Assembly (NCBI GenBank): GCA_016713875.1
Contig: JADJOI010000003.1
Span: 1,054,001-1,118,000, forward strand
Reading direction: 5' to 3'
Length of the DNA stretch: 64,000 bases
DNA from: Flavobacteriales bacterium
GTDB lineage: Bacteria > Bacteroidota > Bacteroidia > Flavobacteriales_F > PHOS-HE28
Position 1 is the stretch's first letter; every line of letters starts with the position of its first letter. Positions 31,281-40,067 of this stretch are shown piece after piece. The notes under the pieces are model-generated. The model saw only the letters and a list, made by a program, of their open reading frames with translations. It had not been told where the DNA came from and did no database searches. Made by a program: the position numbers and the translations under genes.

Positions 31281-33314
31281 ATGTGCGGCATCTTCGGGAT
31301 CATCGCCGGGCCTGAGGCGGGGTTGGACCGCGCGTTCACCGAAGGGGTGATGCGCGAGCTGTTCGTGCTGAGCGAGTCGCGGGGGAAGGAGAGCAGCGGC
31401 ATCGCCGTGCGCGACGCGGTCGGGCGCACCATCCATGTGACCAAGGACGATGTGCCCGCCACCGACCTCATCCGTTCGGCGGCCTACCGCAGCTTCCTGG
31501 AGCAGGCCCTGGCCCCGTCGTTCACCAACGGTCAACAGGAGCTGGCGTTGATCGCCCACAGCCGCCTGGTGACCAACGGCAGCCAGGAGCACAACTTCAA
31601 CAACCAGCCCGTCATCAAGGACGGCATCGTCATGATCCACAACGGGATCGTGACCAACGTGGATGCCCTGTGGACGAAGTACGCCGGCAGGATCGAACGC
31701 GCGTACCAGGTGGACACCGAGGTGCTCGCCGCGCTCTTCCGCATGTTCCTCAAAGAAGGGAAGGGTCCCATGGAGGCCGTGCGCGCCGTGTTCGCCGAGA
31801 TGGAGGGTGCGGCCAGCGTGGCCATCCTGTTCGAGGATGCAGCACAGGTACTGCTGGCCTCCAACACCGGTTCATTCTATACCCTCACCGACCCCAAGGG
31901 AAGCCTGGTCTTCGCCTCGGAGGCCTACATCCTGCGCACCTTCCGCGACGGGGAGTCCATGAAGGCCCGGTACGACGGGCTCGAGGCCACCTGGCTGGCC
32001 CCCTTCACCGGCAAGCTCATCGACCTGGGCAGCTTCACCATCACCGACTTCGGGCTGAAGGAGAACACGTCGGGGCCTGTCCTCAACAATTCGGAGCCCT
32101 ACCGTATCAACGACCATTCGCAGGGCGGCTCGGCCTCGGCCCCGGCGATCGCCACCAGTGACGAGGGCCGGTTGCGCAGGCTGATCGAGTTCCCCGAGGA
32201 GGTGATGCGCACTATCCGGCGCTGCAGCAAGTGCCTGCTGCCCGACACCTTCCCCTACATCAGCTACGATGCGAAAGGGGTGTGCAACTACTGCCACAGC
32301 TACAATCCGAAGGGCCTGAAGGTGGACAAGCGCCCGCAGTTCGAGGAGGTGCTGAGGAAGTACCGCCGCACGGACGGCAAGCAGGACTGCATCGTGGCCT
32401 TCAGCGGCGGGCGAGACAGCAGCTACGGCCTGCACCTGCTGGTGAAGGAGCTCGGCATGACCCCGCTCACCTTCACCTACGACTGGGGGCTGGTGACCGA
32501 CCTGGCGCGGCGCAACATCGCCCGCATGACCGGCAAGCTCGGGGTGGAGAACATCCTGGTGAGCGCGGACATCCGGATGAAGCGCCGCAACGTGCGGTTG
32601 AACATGGAGGCCTGGCTGAGGCAGCCGCGCCTGGGCATGATCCCGCTGTTCATGGCCGGTGACAAGCACTTCTTCGTGCACGTGAACAACATCCGGCGGC
32701 AGACGGGCATCCACTGCGACATCTGGATGGAGAACAAGTTGGAGAACACCGACTTCAAGGCGGGCTTCGCAGGCATCCGTCCCAACTTCGACAAGGAGCG
32801 GATCGACAAGCAGACCACGCTGGCCAAGCTGCAGATGCCGCTCTACTACATGCGGAACTTCGTGGCCAACCCCGGCTACCTCAACGCCAGCCTGCCGGAT
32901 ACCTACAGCGCGTTCAAGGCCTACTATACCGAACCGCGCGAGGTGTACCTGCTGCTCTTCGACTTCATCCCGTGGAACGAGGAAACGCTGGACCGCACGC
33001 TGAAGGACGAGTACGACTGGGAGATCTCGCCCGACACCACCAGCACCTGGCGGATCGGTGACGGCACGGCGGCCTTCTACAACTACGTGTACGGCCTGGT
33101 GGCGGGCTTCACCGAGTTCGACACCTTCCGCAGCAACCAGATCCGCGAAGGCATGATCACGCGGGAGGAGGGCCTGGCCCATGTGCTTCGCGAGAACCGC
33201 CCGCGCTTCGAGAGCATGCAGTGGTACTTCGAGACCATCGGCGTGGACATGGAGCGGGCGCTGAAGGCCATCAACGCCATCCCGCGCCTGTACCGCAAGC
33301 CCGTGGTGGCATGA
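31281..33314 (+). CDS. glutamine amidotransferase fused to an N-acetyl sugar amidotransferase (WbpG/PseA type)
   Basis: The 677-residue protein has two enzymes in one chain. Residues about 1-290 are a class II (Ntn) glutaminase: MCGIFGIIAG exposes Cys2 as nucleophile, and AHSRLVTNGSQ and IHNGIVTN are the expected loops. Residues about 310-677 are a PP-loop amidotransferase: CSKCLLPDTFP...CNYCHSY (paired Cys), the ATP loop AFSGGRDSSYGLH and a WbpG-like C-terminal region. WbpG/PseA enzymes convert an N-acetyl group of a nucleotide sugar to an acetamidino group using ammonia, normally from a HisH-type partner; here the fused glutaminase would supply it. The exact sugar is unknown. ATG 31281 is fixed by the need for Cys at position 2. 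Confidence 0.88.
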   Translation: MCGIFGIIAGPEAGLDRAFTEGVMRELFVLSESRGKESSGIAVRDAVGRTIHVTKDDVPATDLIRSAAYRSFLEQALAPSFTNGQQELALIAHSRLVTNGSQEHNFNNQPVIKDGIVMIHNGIVTNVDALWTKYAGRIERAYQVDTEVLAALFRMFLKEGKGPMEAVRAVFAEMEGAASVAILFEDAAQVLLASNTGSFYTLTDPKGSLVFASEAYILRTFRDGESMKARYDGLEATWLAPFTGKLIDLGSFTITDFGLKENTSGPVLNNSEPYRINDHSQGGSASAPAIATSDEGRLRRLIEFPEEVMRTIRRCSKCLLPDTFPYISYDAKGVCNYCHSYNPKGLKVDKRPQFEEVLRKYRRTDGKQDCIVAFSGGRDSSYGLHLLVKELGMTPLTFTYDWGLVTDLARRNIARMTGKLGVENILVSADIRMKRRNVRLNMEAWLRQPRLGMIPLFMAGDKHFFVHVNNIRRQTGIHCDIWMENKLENTDFKAGFAGIRPNFDKERIDKQTTLAKLQMPLYYMRNFVANPGYLNASLPDTYSAFKAYYTEPREVYLLLFDFIPWNEETLDRTLKDEYDWEISPDTTSTWRIGDGTAAFYNYVYGLVAGFTEFDTFRSNQIREGMITREEGLAHVLRENRPRFESMQWYFETIGVDMERALKAINAIPRLYRKPVVA

Positions 33315-34363
33315 TGGAGGCCCTGGAGCTCGCGCTGCTCGTGCTCGTCACCAACCTCGCGAGCGGGGGCGCCGTGGCCGCCTTCCTCCTGGGCCGCAAC
33401 GAACGACTGCTTTTCCCCGAGTGGCCCTTGGTGCTGGTCGGGCTCGGGCTGGGGCCCTTCCTCACCACACTGGTGCTCTACTACACGCTGGCGCTGTGGA
33501 ACGGTGTCCCGGTGCTCGTTGCCTGGCTGATGCCCCTGCTCTTCTTCGCGCTGGTGGCCTGGATGGCCGGGGCGGGGAGGGGACGCCTCCTCACCCTCCT
33601 CGCCAACATCCCTGCGAGCCTGAAGGACCGGTCCCTCTGGCCTTTCCTGGCGGGCACGCTGTTCCTGCAGCTGGTCACCGTGGTGATCCTGTGGAACAAG
33701 CCCCTGGTGGACCACGATGTGCTGGAATACGGCGTGCAGGGGCGGATCTTCCTGCGCGATCGCGCGATCACCTACCAGCGCTTCCGGTTCGACGCGGTCA
33801 GCGGCTTCCACTATGTGGGTCTGCACGGCTTCTCCTTCCCGCTGCTCTTCACCTGGGAGGGGCTCTGGGGCGCGCTCCTCGGGGTCCGCAGCGATGCGTG
33901 GGTGCGAAGCATCACCATGTGGTACGCCTGGCTGTTGATCGCGTTCTGTTGGTCGTTGCTTCGCCGCATCGACCGCTGGGCCGCCGTGTTCGGAGGCATC
34001 GCGCTCACCGCGCCCATCGGCTTCCTCTTCCTCATGGCCATCTACCACTTGGACAGCCTGCGCATCATGCTCTTCACCTGCGCGATGGCCGCCTTCGTGG
34101 CCGTGCTGCGAGCGCCCTCGAAGGAGCGTGTGCTGCTGTTCGGCGCCTTGGCCGGGGCGCAGGCCTTCGTGCATTCGGTGGGCGCCATCCTCGCCGGGGT
34201 GCTGGTGGCCGTGCTGCTGTTCGCGCTGCCGATCCGGTGGGACAAGCGCGTCGGCTGGCTGGCGCAGGGCCTGGGCATGATGCTGCTTTTCGGGGCCGTC
34301 CACTACCTGGTCGACATCGTGTCGGGCACCGGGTGGATCTTCCAGGACATCATCTGGTACTAG
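33311..34363 (+). CDS. polytopic membrane protein, N-terminal part of a GT-C-like enzyme
   Basis: The 350-residue protein has about nine or ten transmembrane helices. The loop after the third or fourth helix holds NKPLVDHDVLEYGVQGR and GFHYVGLHGFSFPLL, resembling the acidic first periplasmic loop of GT39-like (GT-C) glycosyltransferases that use polyprenyl-linked sugars. It starts in a 4-nt overlap with the amidotransferase stop and ends in IIWY, with the next gene starting 2 nt later. It has no soluble C-terminal domain of its own; the next protein supplies one. The two may be a split enzyme. Confidence 0.65.
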   Translation: MMEALELALLVLVTNLASGGAVAAFLLGRNERLLFPEWPLVLVGLGLGPFLTTLVLYYTLALWNGVPVLVAWLMPLLFFALVAWMAGAGRGRLLTLLANIPASLKDRSLWPFLAGTLFLQLVTVVILWNKPLVDHDVLEYGVQGRIFLRDRAITYQRFRFDAVSGFHYVGLHGFSFPLLFTWEGLWGALLGVRSDAWVRSITMWYAWLLIAFCWSLLRRIDRWAAVFGGIALTAPIGFLFLMAIYHLDSLRIMLFTCAMAAFVAVLRAPSKERVLLFGALAGAQAFVHSVGAILAGVLVAVLLFALPIRWDKRVGWLAQGLGMMLLFGAVHYLVDIVSGTGWIFQDIIWY

Positions 34364-34365
34364 CG

Positions 34366-35286
34366 ATGAAGCAGCGCCACATCGACCTCCTGGCCTGGGT
34401 CCTGCTCGCAGCCTTCGTGGCCTTCAGCGTGGTGTACCACCGCGTGCTGATGCCCGTGAGCCCTCTCGACATGGACCCCGAGGAGTTCGACCGTGGCATC
34501 GGAAGCCCCCTTCTGCTCGGGTTGAACGGCCATCTCGGTGTCTTCCTCAACTTGCGTTACATGGGGCCGGCCGTGACGCTCGCCTTACCCGCTTGTGTCG
34601 TCGCCCTATGGCGATGGAGACGCCTGGAACGCTGGCAGCTCGGGTCGCTCGCCTTCGTGCTCCTTGCCGTCTCGGTGATCGGTGCGTTCGGCGGCTTCAA
34701 CTACCGCTACGCCTTCAGCCTGCAGCCCGTGCTCACCGTGGCCGTTGTGGGCATCGCCTGGGCCGTGCTGTCACCCGGTGCCCGCAGGCCCTTCCTCGCG
34801 GGCTTGACCGTGGCCACCGTGCTCAACACCGCCCTTGCCCTGGAGCATCGGCAGCGGGTGCATGACGCCACGCCGGGCCACACTTCGCCGGATACCATGG
34901 AAGGCAGCCTGGAAGAGCGCCTCGACACCGGTCCCCGGGACCTGGAGGCCTGGCTGCTCGCCCAAGGGGTGCGGCCCACGGATACGGTGCTGGTGAACAA
35001 CCTGCCTATCTGGTACTACGTCACCGCCCGCCCGGGCATCTACTACTGGTGCGGCAGCGACCAGCTCCTCCAGGCCCATGGCAAGCCCTTCCTGTTCCGC
35101 GACCGAAGTGATGCGCAGGTCTTCCACTACCTCTTGGACAGCCTTCACTGCCGCTATGTGTTCAGCACAGAGGAGTACGACCGATTCGCACCGCGTTACC
35201 GGGCGTTCCTGGAAGCGTGGTCGGACCGGGTGGTGGATGAGCGTGGGCACGTGCTCCATCGCCTGAGGGATACCTTGCGCCGCTGA
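34366..35286 (+). CDS. membrane protein with a soluble C-terminal domain, possible C-terminal part of the GT-C-like enzyme
   Basis: The 306-residue protein has about four transmembrane helices in residues 8-150 and a soluble, probably periplasmic domain (about 175-306) with TDTVLVNNLPIWYYVTARPG and YVFSTEEYDRF. That domain resembles the C-terminal domain found after the membrane part of GT39/DUF-type glycosyltransferases. The start lies 2 nt after the previous stop, in a different frame. Together the two products (656 residues) have the size of one GT-C enzyme. A single extra base before 34360 would fuse them as IIWY-LAMKQR, so this is a natural gene split or an indel. Confidence 0.6.
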   Translation: MKQRHIDLLAWVLLAAFVAFSVVYHRVLMPVSPLDMDPEEFDRGIGSPLLLGLNGHLGVFLNLRYMGPAVTLALPACVVALWRWRRLERWQLGSLAFVLLAVSVIGAFGGFNYRYAFSLQPVLTVAVVGIAWAVLSPGARRPFLAGLTVATVLNTALALEHRQRVHDATPGHTSPDTMEGSLEERLDTGPRDLEAWLLAQGVRPTDTVLVNNLPIWYYVTARPGIYYWCGSDQLLQAHGKPFLFRDRSDAQVFHYLLDSLHCRYVFSTEEYDRFAPRYRAFLEAWSDRVVDERGHVLHRLRDTLRR

Positions 35287-35288
35287 CC

Positions 35289-36554
35289 ATGCGGCCTGTG
35301 CGGGGCAAGTTCTCCACCGACCTGATCTGGAACGCCGGCGCCTTCGGGCTCAGCGCGCTCATCGGCGTGCTGCTCAATGTGCTGATCCTGCGCACCCACG
35401 GTGCTTCCGCACTGGGCATCTACAACCAGGCCTACGCCCTGTACATCCTGCTGAGCCAGCTCGCCGTGGGCGGCGTGCACCTCGCCGTGCAGGCCTTCGT
35501 ACCGCGCGACCTCCTGGCTGAACGCCGTCCGGACGTGCAGCTCACCGTGGCGCTCGCCCTGAGCACCGTGACGGCGGTGGCGGTGATGGCGCTTGCGTGG
35601 CTCATGCGCGATCTGCCCGGGCGCTGGTCGGACAGCAACGGGGTGGGGGATGCCTTTCCGCTGGTGATCCCGGGCCTGCTCTTCTTCTCCTGGAACAAGG
35701 TGCTCCTGAGCTACCACAACGGCGCCCGGCGCATGCGGTTGTTCGCCGTGTTCCAGCTGCTGCGCTTCGTGCTGATGCTGGTGGCCCTGGCTGTGCTCGT
35801 GGCCATGAAGCGTCCCGCGCACGAACTGGCCGCGCTGCTCACCCTGGCGGAGGCCGGACTGCTGATGGTGCTGCTTCCTGCAACGCTTCCGCACTGGCGC
35901 CCACAGCGCGTGACCGGGGCCCGGCAAGTGGCGCGCGAGCAGTTCCGCTTCGGCAACCGGGCGCTGGCCGGCAACTTCCTGCTGGACGTCAACACGCGGG
36001 TGGATGTGTTCCTGCTCGGCTTCTTCCTGGACGACCGTGCGGTGGGCCTGTACAGCATGGGCGCCACCGTGGCCGAAGGCGTGATGTACCTGCCCGTGCT
36101 CTTCCGCAACAACATCAACCCGGTGATCACGCGCGCCTGGCACCAGGGCGGTGCGGTGCTCCTGGGGAAGGTGGTGCGCCGCAACCGCCGCAGCTTCTTC
36201 AGGCTGCTGGCACCCCTCATCGCGCTCACCATCCCTTTGTTCCCGGCCGGCATGTGGGTGCTGGGCATGCGCGAGGAACCGCGCACCGTGTGGGCCGTGT
36301 ACGCCATTCTGGTGGCCGGCGTGGCCTTGACGGCAGGCCATCAGCCCTTTCTCATGCTCTTCAGCCAGGTGGGGCGGCCCGGCACCCAGACGTTCTTCAT
36401 CGCCGGCATCTTCGCGGCCAACGTGGTGCTGAACCTCGCGTTGATCCCGGTGATAGGGCTGTTGGGCTCGGCCCTGGCCACCGCACTGAGCAACGGCGCG
36501 CTGGTGTTGCTGCTGAACCACCTGGCCCGGACCCGGCTGCAGCTCCGCCCATGA
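35289..36554 (+). CDS. oligosaccharide flippase family protein (second flippase)
   Basis: The 421-residue protein has about twelve hydrophobic helices. Features of Wzx/MATE-like transporters are visible: WNAGAFGLSALIGVLLNVLI at the start, FRFGNRALAGNFLLDVNTRV (about 218-237) and LYSMGATVAEGVMYLPVLFR. It is of normal length without the soluble extension of the first flippase. It starts 2 nt after the preceding gene and overlaps the following GT2 gene by 4 nt, so it is translated as part of the cluster. It moves polyprenyl-linked oligosaccharide across the inner membrane. Confidence 0.85.
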   Translation: MRPVRGKFSTDLIWNAGAFGLSALIGVLLNVLILRTHGASALGIYNQAYALYILLSQLAVGGVHLAVQAFVPRDLLAERRPDVQLTVALALSTVTAVAVMALAWLMRDLPGRWSDSNGVGDAFPLVIPGLLFFSWNKVLLSYHNGARRMRLFAVFQLLRFVLMLVALAVLVAMKRPAHELAALLTLAEAGLLMVLLPATLPHWRPQRVTGARQVAREQFRFGNRALAGNFLLDVNTRVDVFLLGFFLDDRAVGLYSMGATVAEGVMYLPVLFRNNINPVITRAWHQGGAVLLGKVVRRNRRSFFRLLAPLIALTIPLFPAGMWVLGMREEPRTVWAVYAILVAGVALTAGHQPFLMLFSQVGRPGTQTFFIAGIFAANVVLNLALIPVIGLLGSALATALSNGALVLLLNHLARTRLQLRP

Positions 36555-37588
36555 ACCTGCCGCCACTGCCGCCGGTACCGCGCGTCAGCGTGGTGATCCC
36601 CTGCCTGAACGAAGCGGGCCACATCGGTCGCTGCCTCGATTCCCTGGAGCGCGCGGACCGAACGGGCATGGCCTTGAGCGTGCTGGTGTGCGATGGCGGT
36701 AGCGCCGATGGCACCCGGAAGGAGATCGCCGGGCACGCCATGCGCTCCGCGGTGGTGCATCTGGTGGAGAACCCGGACCGCACCACCCCGCACGCGATGA
36801 ACCGCGGCCTGTCCGCCAGACCCTTCGACGTGGCCATCCTTCTGGGCGCGCACGCCACGGTGGAACCGGACTGGCTGCAGCGCAACCTGGCCACGCTGCG
36901 CAGCGATCCGGGTGCGGGCTGCGCGGGGGGCATCATCACGAACACGTACACCGACGCCACTTCGCGCGCCATCGGAGCCGCCATGGGCCATCCGTTCGGC
37001 GTGGGCAACGCCCACTTCCGCACCGGCACCAAGGCGGGCCCGGTGGACACCGTGGCCTTCGGGGCCTACCGGCGCGAGGTCTTCGAGCAGGTCGGCACCT
37101 TCCACGAAGCGCTGGTGCGCAACCAGGACGACGAGTTCAACCACCGTGTCACCCAGGCCGGCTTCCGCATCCTGCTCGACCCCGCCATCCGCTCACATTA
37201 CGCGGTACGCGCCTCCTTCGGCAAGCTCTACCGGCAATACCACCAGTATGGCTACTGGAAGGTCTTCGTGAACCGCCTGCACAGCACGGTGACCACCGGA
37301 AGGCAGTTGGTCCCTGCCGCATGGGTGGCCGGTCTGGTGCTCGGACCCGCGCTTGGCCTGGTGTGGACATGGGCGGCCTGGGCCACGATCGCCGGCGTGC
37401 TGTGCTACCTCGCCGCCGCGGCATGGAGCGCCTGGCGTGCCGCGGAGCGCGTGGTGGATGTGCCGCGCGTCCTGTACGCCTTCGCGATCCTTCACCTCGC
37501 CTATGGCCTGGGCTATTGGAAGGGCATCGTGCACTTCGTGCTGCTGGGACGCCGGCCCGGCCAACGCGCCGGACGGCTCACGCGGTAG
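36551..37588 (+). CDS. GT2 glycosyltransferase (ExoA-like)
   Basis: The 345-residue protein starts with VSVVIPCLNEAGHIGRCLDS (about 11-30) and LVCDGGSADGT, then TTPHAMNRGL and AFGAYRREVFEQVG, and the QDDEFNHR motif that holds the catalytic and acceptor residues. Two to three C-terminal helices (about 255-325) anchor it in the membrane. This layout matches succinoglycan ExoA-type enzymes. It presumably adds a sugar to the growing lipid-linked unit at the cytoplasmic face. Donor and acceptor are not readable. Confidence 0.88.
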   Translation: MNLPPLPPVPRVSVVIPCLNEAGHIGRCLDSLERADRTGMALSVLVCDGGSADGTRKEIAGHAMRSAVVHLVENPDRTTPHAMNRGLSARPFDVAILLGAHATVEPDWLQRNLATLRSDPGAGCAGGIITNTYTDATSRAIGAAMGHPFGVGNAHFRTGTKAGPVDTVAFGAYRREVFEQVGTFHEALVRNQDDEFNHRVTQAGFRILLDPAIRSHYAVRASFGKLYRQYHQYGYWKVFVNRLHSTVTTGRQLVPAAWVAGLVLGPALGLVWTWAAWATIAGVLCYLAAAAWSAWRAAERVVDVPRVLYAFAILHLAYGLGYWKGIVHFVLLGRRPGQRAGRLTR

Positions 37589-37593
37589 ACCGA

Positions 37594-37602
37594 TCACCTT
37601 TG
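37594..37602 (+). promoter_or_regulatory. -7-like promoter box of the O-antigen ligase gene
   Basis: TCACCTTTG ends 4 nt before ATG 37607. The match to TAnnTTTG is partial but the spacing equals that of other genes here. Confidence 0.4.
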
Positions 37603-37606
37603 CGCG

Positions 37607-38869
37607 ATGCGGACCATCACCGGCCATGGCGACCCTGCGGTACAGCATGCGTTCGCGCTGCTGCTGCTGCTGCTGCCGCTGGCTCCTTCGTTGGTGCCGC
37701 TGGCCGTGGTGCTGCTCGCCGTGGCGGTGATCCGCCTGCGGTGGAGATCTCCCTACGCTCCCTGGCGCCTGGAGCGGGGTGACGGTTCGCTGCCGCTGAT
37801 GGCCACCTACTACATGCTGCACGTTATCGGCATGGCCTGGACCACCAACATGGCGTTCGGGGCATTCGACCTGGAGGTGAAGGCCGCCTTCCTGCTCTTC
37901 CCCGTGCTGGCCGTGGTCGTGCCCACGCGTTCGGCGGTGGACGCCCGTCCGCTGCTGACGGTCTTCGTGCTCGCGAACGCCGTGGCGGCCTTGCTGTGCC
38001 TGCTCCTCGCAGGCTGGGCCATCGCGGCCGAGCGCCTGCACCCGCAGGCCGGGGCCTCGGCGGTGGGCCTGGGCCACCTCTTCGAATCACGGTTCGCGCA
38101 CTTCCTGCACCCGAGCTACATGGCGCTCTATTCGGTGTTCGCCCTGGCCACTTGGATGTTCACTGGCGCTGGGAGGCAGGCCGGCCGCTGGGGGCATGTC
38201 GTGGTGGTGCTGCCACTGACCGCGGCGGTGGTGCTCAGCAACTCGAAGATGGGCTGGATCACGCTGGTGGTGGTGCTCCTGCACGGCGCCTGGCACTTCC
38301 GTCGCGACCGGACGATGCGACGTGCGCTGGTGGGCGGGATGCTGGCCGGGGCCCTGGGCTTCGCCGCCCTGTTCGCCACGGCCCGTCCTGTCCGCCTGAA
38401 GGTGCTGCAGGCCTTCGAAGCCACCCAGGGCTTCGACCCCGCATCGGACCGCAGTTCGGACCTGCGCCGCATGACCTGGTCGGTGGGCCTGGACCTGCTG
38501 CGCGCGCATCCCATGACCGGTGTGGGAACGGGGGACATCAAGGACGAACTGCATGCCGAGAGCGCCCGCCGGGGATACGTGCATGTGGTCGACAAGCGGC
38601 TCAACGCCCATTCGCAGTTCGTGCAGAGCGGCATCGCATTGGGCTGGCCGGGGCTTGGGTCATGTGCCGCGATGCTGCTGGTGCCCCTGCTGGCGGCCGT
38701 CCGCGGACGTCGGCCGGTGGCGGCGGCCTTCGTTTACCTTGTGCTGCTGAACGCGACCGTCGAAAGCCTGCTGGAAGTGCAGGCCGGCGTGGTGTTCCTG
38801 GCCGCCTTCGCCTTCCTCTTCCACCTCACGCATGCCCCCGATCCCGTTCAGTCCGCCGCGCATCGATGA
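37607..38869 (+). CDS. O-antigen ligase family protein
   Basis: The 420-residue protein has about twelve transmembrane helices and the Wzy_C/WaaL-type periplasmic loop with the conserved pattern RLNAHSQFVQSGIALGWPG (about 330-348). An Arg-rich stretch near SSDLRRMTW (about 285) is also typical of the loop. These enzymes transfer undecaprenyl-linked glycans to an acceptor (lipid A core or a protein) or polymerise repeat units; sequence alone does not separate ligase from polymerase. It overlaps the next gene by 38 nt, unusually long for this window. Confidence 0.85.
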   Translation: MRTITGHGDPAVQHAFALLLLLLPLAPSLVPLAVVLLAVAVIRLRWRSPYAPWRLERGDGSLPLMATYYMLHVIGMAWTTNMAFGAFDLEVKAAFLLFPVLAVVVPTRSAVDARPLLTVFVLANAVAALLCLLLAGWAIAAERLHPQAGASAVGLGHLFESRFAHFLHPSYMALYSVFALATWMFTGAGRQAGRWGHVVVVLPLTAAVVLSNSKMGWITLVVVLLHGAWHFRRDRTMRRALVGGMLAGALGFAALFATARPVRLKVLQAFEATQGFDPASDRSSDLRRMTWSVGLDLLRAHPMTGVGTGDIKDELHAESARRGYVHVVDKRLNAHSQFVQSGIALGWPGLGSCAAMLLVPLLAAVRGRRPVAAAFVYLVLLNATVESLLEVQAGVVFLAAFAFLFHLTHAPDPVQSAAHR

Positions 38870-40064
38870 CCGCACCGTGACCGCCGTGGAGGAGGCCCTC
38901 CGCAGCGGATGGATCACGACCGGCCCGCGCACCAAGGAGTTCGAGCGCAGGCTGGCCGTGTACTGCGGCGTGGAGCGCGTCATCGCGCTCAATAGCTGGA
39001 CCAACGCGTGCGAACTGGTGCTGCGGTGGTACGGCATCGGCCCGGGGGACGAGGTGATCGTGCCCGCCTACACCTACTGCGCCACGGCCAACATCGTGAT
39101 GCACGTGGGGGCCAAGCCGGTGCTGGTGGATGTGCTGGACGACTTCACGATCGATCCCGACGCCGTGCGCCGGGCCCTGACGCCACGCACCAAGTGCATC
39201 ATCCCGGTGGACATCGGCGGCCTTCCCGCCCGCGTGCCGGAGCTGATGCGCCTGGCCGAGGAGTGCTCCCCCCTGTTCACCCCGGCGGTGAATCTGCGCG
39301 TGGCGGGCTCCAACCCGCAGATGCGCCTCGGTCGTGTGCTGGTGCTCGCCGATGCCGCGCACTCGTTCGGGGCCCGCATCGATGGCCGACCGGTCGGCGC
39401 CCAGGCCGACATCACCGGCTTCAGCTTCCATGCGGTGAAGAACCTCAGCACGGCCGAGGGCGGGGCGCTCGCGTTCAACCTGCCCGCGCCCTTCGACGCC
39501 ATGGAGCTGTACCGCCACTTCAACACCATGAGCCTCCACGGCCAGAGCAAGGACGCACTGGCCAAGACACAGCCCGGCGCGTGGCGCTACGACGTGGCCT
39601 TCCCCGGCTGGAAGTGCAACATGACCGACCTGCAGGCGGCGATCGGGCTCGTGGAGCTGGAGCGGTACGACGGCGACACGCAGCCCCGCCGCGCGGCCAT
39701 CTGCGACCGCTACGACAGCGCCTTCGCCGAGGATGACCGATTCATCACGCCGACGTTCCGGGACGAACGGCGGACCAGCAGCCACCACCTGTACATGCTC
39801 CGTGTGCGCCGGGCCACGGAGGCACAGCGCGATGCCATCATCACGGCCATCGCCCGGCGCGATGTGAGCGTGAACGTCCACTTCATCCCGCTTCCCTTGC
39901 TCAGCCTCTACAAGGGCCTGGGCTACCGGATGAGCGACCACCCGCGCAGCTTCGAGCTCTACAGCCGGGAGATCAGCCTGCCCGTCTACTACGACCTCAC
40001 CGACGGCCAGGTGGACACCGTGGTAGCCGCAGTGAAGGACGCGGTGGCGGAAGTGCTCGGTTGA
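38832..40064 (+). CDS. DegT/DnrJ/EryC1/StrS-family PLP aminotransferase
   Basis: The 410-residue sugar aminotransferase carries GWITTGPRTKEFERRLAVYC at the N-terminus, GDEVIVPAYTYCATAN, the PLP-binding Asp in LADAAHSFGA and the Schiff-base lysine in FHAVKNLSTAEGG (about 203). A Ser-to-His change in the 'S-h-H-K' motif (here HAVKN) is normal for one branch. It probably aminates a 4-keto (or 3-keto) nucleotide sugar, such as that made by the FlaA1/CapD-type dehydratase at 44.2 kb. About 20 extra residues lie near EECSPLFTPAVNLRV. It is followed by the initiating sugar transferase 3 nt later. Confidence 0.9.
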   Translation: MPPIPFSPPRIDDRTVTAVEEALRSGWITTGPRTKEFERRLAVYCGVERVIALNSWTNACELVLRWYGIGPGDEVIVPAYTYCATANIVMHVGAKPVLVDVLDDFTIDPDAVRRALTPRTKCIIPVDIGGLPARVPELMRLAEECSPLFTPAVNLRVAGSNPQMRLGRVLVLADAAHSFGARIDGRPVGAQADITGFSFHAVKNLSTAEGGALAFNLPAPFDAMELYRHFNTMSLHGQSKDALAKTQPGAWRYDVAFPGWKCNMTDLQAAIGLVELERYDGDTQPRRAAICDRYDSAFAEDDRFITPTFRDERRTSSHHLYMLRVRRATEAQRDAIITAIARRDVSVNVHFIPLPLLSLYKGLGYRMSDHPRSFELYSREISLPVYYDLTDGQVDTVVAAVKDAVAEVLG

Positions 40065-40067
40065 TCC

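Noticed and set aside
33221..33310. Earlier start for the first GT-C-like gene
   Set aside because: It would overlap the amidotransferase gene by 90 nt; the ATG at 33311 gives the standard 4-nt overlap and a hydrophobic N-terminus.
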